Shown here in pieces: positions 60,301-64,000 of a stretch of DNA of 64,000 bases (position 1 is the first letter of the stretch; each line of letters starts with the position of its first letter). Source of the DNA: Antilocapra americana (lineage: Eukaryota > Chordata > Mammalia > Artiodactyla > Antilocapridae); contig ML660201.1 in NCBI GenBank assembly GCA_007570785.1, positions 33,293,840 through 33,357,839 of the forward strand, read 5' to 3'. A model generated the notes under the pieces. It ran no database searches and was not told the origin of the DNA. It saw only the letters and a program-made list of their open reading frames with translations. Both the position numbers and the translations under genes were made by a program.

Positions 60301-61643
60301 AAAACCGTCCAGATGGAATCCAGCATGATACAGCAGTCCTTGTAACGAGGTATTTGGACATCTTATCCTTCCAGTCTGTTAGTTTCTGGTCAGGTTGATG
60401 GGATAAGGTTGTATATTGCTGATAGCCAGCCCCTCGTCCAGAGTTTTTCAACTTTACCACTATTGGCATTTTGGATCAGATAGTTGTGTGTTTTGGGGAC
60501 TGCCCTATGCCCTGCGGGATGATTGGCAGCATCCTTTGTCTCTACCTATTGTATACTGGCAGCGCTTTCTCCTCTTGACTGTGACAGCCAAAGTATCATC
60601 CAGACATTGGCAGATGCTCTCTGAGGGTGCATGGGGGAGAGGACAGAGTCACACCTAGCTGAGAACCACTAACCCACAGTTACCAAGTAGGCAATAAGTG
60701 TGTTAGACTGTCCCGAAAGTAGATGCCCTTATAGAGCGGGCAGCTTCCATTCAGACTGAGCTGGTCACTACTGTGCAGGATATACATACAGTCTTGCCAG
60801 CTACTGTGATTCAGTAAGAAGTCAGAAATGAGCTTTTTTTTTTTTTTTTTTTGAAATTGTGAAAGCTCCTAGTTTTTAAATGGTAGCTTCTAGTTCAAAA
60901 TATTTAAAATGCTATGCAGGGCAACAAAGAAGTATGCTGGCTTTGGGCTTCCTTGGTGGCTCAGATAGTACAGAAGTATGCTGGCCTAGTTGTGTCTTCC
61001 ACCAACCGTCTTTGATATGGTCACAAACATTCTTAACTAAACTTAAGTGAAAGACATTTATAGGCTTTTCAGCATGTTTTTTCAGAAAGTAGAATCACTT
61101 ATTTCAAGGTATGAGGAAATTCCTAGATGGGAAGATCTTCATATGCTCTTGGCTACCCTGGTTGACAGGAGACGGCTCAGTGTGGCTTTTAATCTGTCAG
61201 CCAGTGATTCATAAATTTTTTGAGTTGCAAACCCCTAGCTCTGTTAACTAGCTTTTTGTCATCCCTCCCCATCCCTAAAGTAGTGGTGGTGTGAATACCT
61301 GAAAGGCCGAAGTGTTTTCTTGTATTGATGTTTATTGTTGCATGTCAAGGCCCTAAAACAAGTCTGCTTTGTTTTCAGACAGGATATCTGCAGAGCTCAT
61401 GACAAATGTGATACATTAGGTGAGTCCACTGTGCTTATCCTCTCTGGCTTCAACACTTTATGACCTGCTTTTCTTCCAAGCCACAAATGCTTTTTAAAGT
61501 AAATCCTTGTTTGTTTGTTTGTTTCCCTTTCTAATAGGCCTGGCTGAACTGGGAACCATTTGTGATCCATACAGAAGCTGCTCTATCAGTGAAGATAGTG
61601 GATTGAGTACAGCTTTTACAATAGCCCATGAACTGGGCCATGT
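30863..61643 (+). CDS. ADAMTS9: ADAMTS9 (5' part, 8 coding exons, continues beyond window)
   Basis: ADAMTS9 is a secreted, cell-surface zinc metalloprotease that cleaves the proteoglycans versican and aggrecan. Exons lie at 30863-30977, 31540-31940, 37198-37360, 57543-57832, 60049-60132, 60234-60349, 61379-61419 and 61538-61643, with phases that join into one frame of 438 codons plus two bases. Seen: a hydrophobic N-terminal signal segment, a propeptide with KRRRR at residues 70-74 and RRTKR at 283-287, then the catalytic domain starting FLSYPRF at 288 and reaching HELGH at 434-438. These positions agree with human ADAMTS9 numbering as I recall it (Arg74, Arg287, Glu435), which implies no net indel. 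The start has A at -3 and an in-frame stop at 30743. The third zinc ligand, disintegrin-like, thrombospondin and GON domains would be downstream. ADAMTS20 is the closest paralogue, but the N-terminal sequence fits ADAMTS9. Confidence 0.96.
30978..31539 (+). other. ADAMTS9 intron 1
   Basis: A 562-base intron, GTAACG to CTACAG. The CpG-rich character fades after about 31080. Around 31320-31395 a phrase like the end of L2/MIR elements (ACACATAGTAGGTG) marks an old repeat remnant. I see no other gene. Confidence 0.85.
31540..31940 (+). CDS. ADAMTS9: ADAMTS9 coding exon 2 (propeptide)
   Basis: This exon encodes residues 39-172, entering in phase 1 and leaving in phase 0 after the codon ATG. The acceptor is a pyrimidine-rich tract ending CTACAG and the donor is GTAAGT. 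It carries the proximal furin-type cluster KRRRR (residues 70-74, bases 31632-31646), a serine-rich stretch at about 88-96, and N-glycosylation sequons at Asn112 (NLT) and Asn135 (NQT). Cysteines occur in HCF and LCSG. The exon is GC-rich and lies just downstream of the promoter CpG island. Confidence 0.96.
34390..34903 (+). repeat. L2 LINE remnant
   Basis: Typical L2 3' content: a pyrimidine-rich sequence with CCTCTTCCTAGCCCTTCAGA and GGGAAGCAGGGTCAGC near the end. Confidence 0.6.
34915..35124 (+). repeat. Bov-tA SINE in intron 2
   Basis: Well-preserved full-length copy (GGCTTCCCTGGTGGCTCAGA). A perfect 11-base duplication, CTTAGCCAAGA, lies at 34904-34914 and 35125-35135, so the insertion is relatively recent. 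Confidence 0.93.
35200..35620 (+). repeat. Two MIR remnants
   Basis: 35200-35400 matches the MIR core (CTTATTATGTGTCTTGTACT...CAGGTAGTAAGTGACAGAGC). 35490-35620 carries GGACCTCAGTTTCCCC. A run of about 20 T separates them. Confidence 0.65.
36490..36680 (+). repeat. MIR remnant
   Basis: The phrase ACTTTATACATATTATCTCA followed by a diverged CCCAAGTGGTGGCACTGAGA end. A MER5A-like piece lies just upstream at about 36045-36135. Confidence 0.6.
37198..37360 (+). CDS. ADAMTS9: ADAMTS9 coding exon 3 (propeptide)
   Basis: This exon encodes residues 173-226 plus one base. It opens [16 protein letters not shown], the reprolysin-type propeptide block shared by ADAMTS proteins. It includes an acidic run (QEDEE, 194-198) and a lone cysteine at 223 near its end, the region where ADAMTS propeptides carry a conserved cysteine. 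The acceptor is TTTGCAG and the donor GTATTT. Confidence 0.95.
37440..37620 (+). repeat. MIR remnant
   Basis: CCCATTGTACAGATGTGAAA, then a GTCGCACAGTTAATAAGTGA ending, 80 bases past exon 3. Confidence 0.65.
38870..39060 (+). repeat. MIR remnant
   Basis: GGCAAAGCACTTTACC, AACCCTATGAGGCAGACACC and AAACAGCTTGCCTAAGATC follow MIR order. Confidence 0.65.
40535..40690 (+). repeat. MIR remnant
   Basis: TTATTTATTGAGTAACTCCT then TAAGAGTACTATGTCCCTTC, consistent with a diverged MIR core. Confidence 0.5.
42400..42860 (+). repeat. Two MIR remnants
   Basis: 42400-42600 has TTTTACAGTTGAGTAAATTA and AAGTCACACAGCTGGTAGGA. 42705-42860 has TTGTTGAGTGCTTATTGCAT. Confidence 0.7.
43355..43530 (-). repeat. CHR-type SINE
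   Basis: Reverse copy with AGAGGCATGTGGGATCCTTG and the reversed head TTAACCACTGGACCGCCAGG. Confidence 0.75.
43729..44020 (-). repeat. Bov-A2 SINE with (GCT)10
   Basis: Reverse dimeric Bov-A2 starting with a perfect (GCT)10 at 43729-43758, the reversed tail. Flanking duplication GGAGGAAG before the tail and after 44020. Both monomers are well kept. Confidence 0.93.
44480..44910 (-). repeat. Old L1-like remnant
   Basis: CATTTTATTATGAACATCTT and AACAAGGTCCACACACTGAA resemble a diverged antisense L1M segment. Confidence 0.5.
46430..47340 (-). repeat. Old L1/HAL1, antisense
   Basis: Consistent antisense LINE order: TGCTGGATAGTGTTCCACTG, TTTCAAAGTGACTGTACCA, TCTAGTAGGTGTGTATTGGT and AAGCCCTTTATCAGATATGT. 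Confidence 0.75.
49095..49290 (+). repeat. MIR remnant
   Basis: Core TCTATACCAGGCTCTATTTC followed by ATCTCCATTTCACAGATGAG and CTGAGGCCCAGAGGG. Confidence 0.75.
49335..49645 (-). repeat. hAT-type DNA transposon remnant, split
   Basis: Reverse pieces before (GCCAATAGCTCCATGTGGCT) and after (GTGGTTACTGGAAATTCTTA to ATTTCTCCTGGAGACCGCTG) a mariner element. It reads as the reverse complement of the element at 58569-58862. Confidence 0.6.
49423..49503. mobile_element. Mariner-type MITE hairpin (miR-2284/2285-like)
   Basis: An almost fully palindromic element of about 80 bases: arms TTGGGTTGGCCAAAAG and CTTTTTGGCCAAGCCAA, flanked by TA. The 3' arm at 49474-49495 contains AAACCCGAACGAACTTTTTG, the sequence type from which the bovine miR-2285 family is known to derive. 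Whether this copy is processed is unknown. Confidence 0.8.
51530..51750 (+). repeat. MIR remnant
   Basis: CACAGTAAATATTAAACGGA, GTATTATCTCTTTTAACCAT and TTTTTACGGATAAGAAAACT in MIR order. Confidence 0.55.
52300..52500 (+). repeat. MIR remnant
   Basis: TACTTTCTTATTTAAGTCTC, then TTCCCATTGAAGAGGTCAGA and an AACTAAGGCCAAGAG end. Confidence 0.55.
52600..53070 (+). repeat. Old L1 3' fragment, sense
   Basis: Ordered L1 phrases: CAACATTATTCAGTTGAATT, GATGAATCTTGAAAACATTA, GTGAAAGAAGCCAGACACAA and a 3' end near CATTGAACTGTATACTTCG. Confidence 0.8.
54050..54350 (-). repeat. Old L1, antisense
   Basis: AGCTTTATTGAGATATAATT, TATGTGCAACCACCGTCGCA and ATATGACTGAAATCATATAA. Confidence 0.75.
54380..55245 (+). 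repeat. L1 ORF2 fragment, sense, split by SINE
   Basis: Diverged L1 ORF2 text (GACAGAAATGAAGAGATAAA, AACCATATGCAAAGCTATAA), interrupted at about 54966-55168 and resuming at AAGAAAGAAAGATCTTGAAT. Confidence 0.75.
54966..55168 (+). repeat. Bov-tA SINE
   Basis: Sense copy with a degenerate head (CCTCAAACAGTAAAGGATCC) and body ending CGGACATGACTGAATGACC, nested in the L1. Confidence 0.88.
55440..55640 (+). repeat. MIR remnant
   Basis: ATTGGGCAAGTTGCTTAATC, TTTCCTCATCTGTACAGTAG and TGGCATATAGTACATGCTTG, a well-preserved MIR order. Confidence 0.8.
55706..55934 (+). repeat. Bov-tA SINE
   Basis: Full-length, ending in a short CA tail. Perfect 10-base duplication ATATATGAAT at 55696-55705 and 55935-55944. 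Confidence 0.93.
56495..56640 (+). repeat. MER5A remnant
   Basis: TCTTGTTAAAATGTGGATTT, GGGCCTGAGAGTTTCTATTT and TGTTACTGGTCCGTGGACCA match the eutherian MER5A element. Confidence 0.8.
57163..57333 (+). repeat. BovA SINE body with (AC)23 tail
   Basis: A headless copy starting TTGGAGAAGGAAATGGCAAC. The tail is (AC)23 at 57287-57332. Perfect 9-base duplication GAAGCTTCC at 57154-57162 and 57334-57342. It lies 209 bases before exon 4. Confidence 0.93.
57543..57832 (+). CDS. ADAMTS9: ADAMTS9 coding exon 4 (propeptide end, furin site, start of protease)
   Basis: This exon encodes residues 227-323. It opens with a lysine/arginine-rich stretch, then a variable linker with a sequon at Asn269 (NGS), then RRTKR at 283-287 (bases 57710-57724). 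The mature protease starts [10 protein letters not shown]. Residue 280 is Gly (GGG at 57701), so the upstream dibasic-type site that I recall in human ADAMTS9 (EKR280) reads EKG here. The exon ends phase 0 at ATT before GTAAGT. Confidence 0.95.
57990..58210 (+). repeat. MIR remnant in intron 4
   Basis: TGTTTATTCTGCATTAGACA, GATAAGAAAACTGAACCTCA and GATCATGTAAAGCCAGTAAA follow MIR order. Confidence 0.65.
58280..58410 (+). repeat. MER5A-like remnant
   Basis: GAATCAGAGTCACTGGTGGA and GGGGTGAGGCTTAGGAATCT. Diverged. Confidence 0.55.
58569..58862 (+). repeat. hAT-type DNA transposon remnant
   Basis: Inverted ends CAGCACTGCCCAAC and GTTGGACAGTGCAG bound a 290-base non-coding element with GCCACATTTCAGTTG near its end. 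Eight-base flanks (TTCTAAC-like and CTCTAGAC-like) are only partly alike. The exact MER family was not assigned. Confidence 0.65.
59395..59600 (+). repeat. MIR remnant in intron 4
   Basis: TGGCTCTGCTACTTACCACT, CTGAGCCTCATTTTTCTCAT and a GAGCATTCAATGGGTG end. Confidence 0.75.
60049..60132 (+). CDS. ADAMTS9: ADAMTS9 coding exon 5 (metalloprotease domain)
   Basis: An 84-base exon of exactly 28 codons, phase 0 at both ends (residues 324-351, VASIYKDPS to VVIHNEQ). It forms the beta-strand and helix region of the catalytic domain, upstream of the zinc site. The acceptor is TTGCAG and the donor GTAATA. Skipping it would keep the reading frame. Confidence 0.95.
60234..60349 (+). CDS. ADAMTS9: ADAMTS9 coding exon 6 (metalloprotease domain)
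   Basis: This exon encodes residues 352-389 plus two bases, including [19 protein letters not shown] and HDTAVLVTR, blocks conserved across ADAMTS catalytic domains. It follows exon 5 after an intron of only 101 bases. The donor is GTATTT after ACG AG. The cysteine in NFCQW is one of the domain's disulphide cysteines. Confidence 0.94.
60439..60671 (+). repeat. MER20 element in intron 6
   Basis: A near full-length MER20 (eutherian hAT-Charlie MITE): CTATTGGCATTTTGGATCAG, GGATGATTGGCAGCATCCTT, ATCCAGACATTGGCAG and a GCTGAGAACCACT terminus mirroring the start. Confidence 0.85.
60942..60971 (+). repeat. 30-base Bov-tA head between duplications
   Basis: Only the SINE's 5' tRNA-like start (GGGCTTCCTTGGTGGCTCAG) remains. 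It is flanked by a perfect 14-base duplication, AGAAGTATGCTGGC, at 60928-60941 and 60972-60985. Confidence 0.85.
61379..61419 (+). CDS. ADAMTS9: ADAMTS9 coding exon 7 (41-base microexon-like)
   Basis: This exon completes Arg390 and encodes [13 protein letters not shown] plus one base. The acceptor is TTTTCAG and the donor GTGAGT. The phases (2 in, 1 out) fit exons 6 and 8 exactly. It is too short to be found as an ORF and is supported by the match to the family's DICR...C(D)TLG segment. Confidence 0.93.
61538..61643 (+). CDS. ADAMTS9: ADAMTS9 coding exon 8 (zinc-binding helix)
   Basis: This exon encodes residues 404-438 plus two bases, ending HELGH (His434 at 61627, Glu435, His438 at 61639). 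His434 and His438 are two of the three zinc ligands and Glu435 is the catalytic base. The third histidine (HxxGxxHD pattern) belongs to the next exon, which I did not find before 64000. I placed the donor at GTATGT (61644), because GTG TTT would then be rebuilt across the junction. Confidence 0.93.
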
Positions 61644-64000
61644 GTATGTTTCTTTTCCATATTTTCATTTAATTTGGAGTGACCTAAAACTTCTTCACAT
61701 CAGTGATCATTCATTGGACTTTAAATGGTGTAAGACACTTCTCGAGGCATAGTTGAGTTTGCAGGGTTGAAAAGCTTTGAACCTTGTTAGGAGAAATGAC
61801 TTTGACTTCAGAAAGCTGAGTAAATACAGTGCACCCTCTTCAGCCTTAGTTCATGTGTCTCTTTGGCTTAAATGAACAAGTTTACCAAGCATATCCTCCT
61901 TTCCTACTTCAAAGTGGAAGAAAATGGGGTCTTTCTACCCCTTCCAGTGAAGCAGAGAGTATATCAGCCCAGAAAACTTATCTGACGTAGTATCTTTGTT
62001 TAGTAGAGTCCTCCAACATTGCTGTGGCCTGCACAATTTCCCCAAACCCAGATCATTCCTGATTCTAGTTATACAAGTTTTTCCTTCCAATATTAGCCTC
62101 TGAGAACAGAGGTGACCCTCTTTCAGGAGAAAGAATGAGCAAAGATACAGAGAAGAAAGAAGCCGTTTCCTATTTGTGATCACTAAGTGTCTGGTCATTA
62201 TGAAATTGGCTTTTCCTTTTTGTTCTTTAGCGACAAGCCTTGTTAGAATGTGGGGCAAAACAGTATATATATTTACTCAAAATTATTCCAACTTTTTATC
62301 TGCCATCTTTTCTTTCTACAGTGATTACATTACTTATACCTTTTTGAAATAATTTTCAAAAATAGCTGTGTATCAATCTGCATGTCAGATGTTTACTTTA
62401 GAGATAATAACATCTATTAAGCAGGCACTTTATATGCAGTGTACTATGGTAGGTGTAATGCAATATGCATATATAGAGGAATCTAATCGCAGTTCCACAA
62501 TCTCTTATCCCAGTACCACATATAATGAATATATTTTCAAGCATATTTTAAGAGCACACTCCTTTTATTCTCCAATGGAAATATCACCAGGTGCTCAATA
62601 TTTACAGAATATAAAAGGCATGACTTTCAATTAAGCCTTTGTGATGGATCAGAGTCCTTCTTAGTCAATTGTCTCTCCATCCCTTGATTTCTCAAATACT
62701 TTCATGAAACTCAAGGATTTCTTGGAACTAGATTTGAAAATTACTCATTGTACCAGCGTTTCCCAAAGTTTGGTACTCTTACACTAATTCCAGGAGAACG
62801 GTCCATGGGGTGAAATAAGAATGCTGTAATCCAGTGATTTAAAAAATTTTTTCCTAGCCATGTTTGGAGTGCCAAGGCCAAAGGCCATGAAGTAAAGGTT
62901 CTGACAAGTCCTGTATTGATTTTAACTCAGGTGTTGATTTTGACTCAGTTCCCCCATACTTACTTTAACAGAGTCTTTGGAAGATTTTCATATATTTGCT
63001 TTACATGAAACCTAGTAAATTACTTTAGACCTTTAAAAGGAGATGTAGATTTCATAGAGAAGAATAGGGTGATGTTTCAATCGGGCAACAATTCCTGCCC
63101 CAGAACACAGAACAGGGAGAGTTACAGAGACAAGAATGTATTTCCAGGGCAAGCATGTATTTGAAACAGATTAACATTTCCCCTCAAAAATAGGGCTAAC
63201 AAAAATATACTGTGTAAAGAAATATAATTAAGTTCCTCTTAATTCCTTTCCCCAAAAGAGTTTACAAACCTCTTTTAGATGGCCAGTTTATAAAACTGAC
63301 ATTTTAAGGGATGTAAGAATTTTAAATAGCAACAACAAAATATTTATGCCATACAGAAGTCTTAATTCACAGTTAACAGACAACATCCCCTGTAAAAAGT
63401 ATGCTGTTGACATGTTTCCAGGAGCTTTCAATTATATTATCTCCCTTAATCTTTATAATCCCCACAAGGTAGATATTATTAAGTCTGTGTGTTTGACTTA
63501 GAGATATTAAGTTAACAAAATTGTAGTAGCCAACCAAATCGTGGTAGCTAATGACGGTATAGCAGCATATGATGTTGGAGCACCACTTCTAGGGTAAAAG
63601 TCAGCAGGTAGCTGGATAGCCAAGATCTGGGCTGAAGTGCTACAACTTTCCCTTTGACTTGAGGAAAATATATGCTATTTCCCTTCCTGTAAGATGGAAA
63701 CAGTACATATGCACCTTATCTCAAAAGTGTCAGGAAGTAAGAAATCAAGTAATTGGTGAATGATGTGACTCGTGGCTTAAACAGACAACAGTGTATTCCT
63801 AGCCTGTTAATGAATTATTTTTGTTTTGGCACTTTGTTTCCTAGAGTTAGCTTTGTTCTTATGTAAAGAAAAGTGAAAATCTTTTTTTTTTTTTAATTTC
63901 CTAACATATTCTCTAACAAATTTTTCTGATTAACTTTTTCAAAATTAAATGTTAAGTTGTTATGGTCATGACTTTCTGATAAAATCTGAGAGCTGCTCAG
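61644..64000 (+). other. ADAMTS9 intron 8 (partial)
   Basis: The intron starts GTATGT and runs off the window. I looked for the next exon, expected to begin by completing Val439 and encode FNMPHDD, and did not see it. The sequence is AT-rich, with a poly-T run at about 63883-63894 and a MIR-like phrase near 63420-63500. Confidence 0.75.

Noticed and set aside
1..64000. tRNA genes, CRISPR arrays, bacterial operons, or a new defence or biosynthetic cluster
   Set aside because: The tRNA-like segments are SINE heads. Direct repeats are retroposon duplications or microsatellites. The window is vertebrate DNA with one split gene, and I saw no sign of such systems.

Overview
This is a vertebrate, specifically ruminant (bovid), genomic window. 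The evidence is its interspersed repeats: tRNA-headed Bov-tA SINEs, Bov-A2 dimers ending in (AGC)n, CHR-type SINEs, several copies of the RTE-type LINE BovB, ruminant L1 3' ends, and older mammalian MIR, L2, MER5A and MER20 remnants. I could not tell cattle, sheep, goat or another bovid apart.

The only protein-coding gene I can support is the 5' part of ADAMTS9, on the + strand from its first codon at 30863. Eight coding exons can be placed by conserved protein sequence and GT/AG junctions: 30863-30977, 31540-31940, 37198-37360, 57543-57832, 60049-60132, 60234-60349, 61379-61419 and 61538-61643. Their phases join into one open frame of 438 codons plus two bases. It covers the signal peptide, the whole propeptide with furin sites at Arg74 and Arg287, and the metalloprotease domain up to HELGH (His434, Glu435, His438) of the zinc site. 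The rest of the gene lies past position 64000.

Layout: 1-27000 is repeat-dense DNA upstream of ADAMTS9, with no convincing gene, holding nested BovB, L1 and SINE insertions. From 27000 to 30000 the sequence is almost free of lineage-specific repeats. A CpG-rich, TATA-less promoter region spans about 30130-31080 and contains a 46-codon upstream ORF ahead of the ADAMTS9 start. Intron 2 (5.3 kb) begins with about 1.5 kb of GC-rich DNA. Intron 3 is 20.2 kb and holds old MIRs, L1 fragments, a Bov-A2 with (GCT)10, a mariner hairpin inside an older hAT element, and several Bov-tA copies. Introns 4-8 are short to medium; intron 6 carries a MER20.

I found no new multi-gene system. The more interesting observations are small: the mariner hairpin resembling the ruminant miR-2284/2285 family, the upstream ORF, a glycine where human ADAMTS9 has the Arg280 furin-type site, a 30-base SINE head between perfect 14-base duplications, L1 insertions without target duplications, and two inverted repeat pairs.
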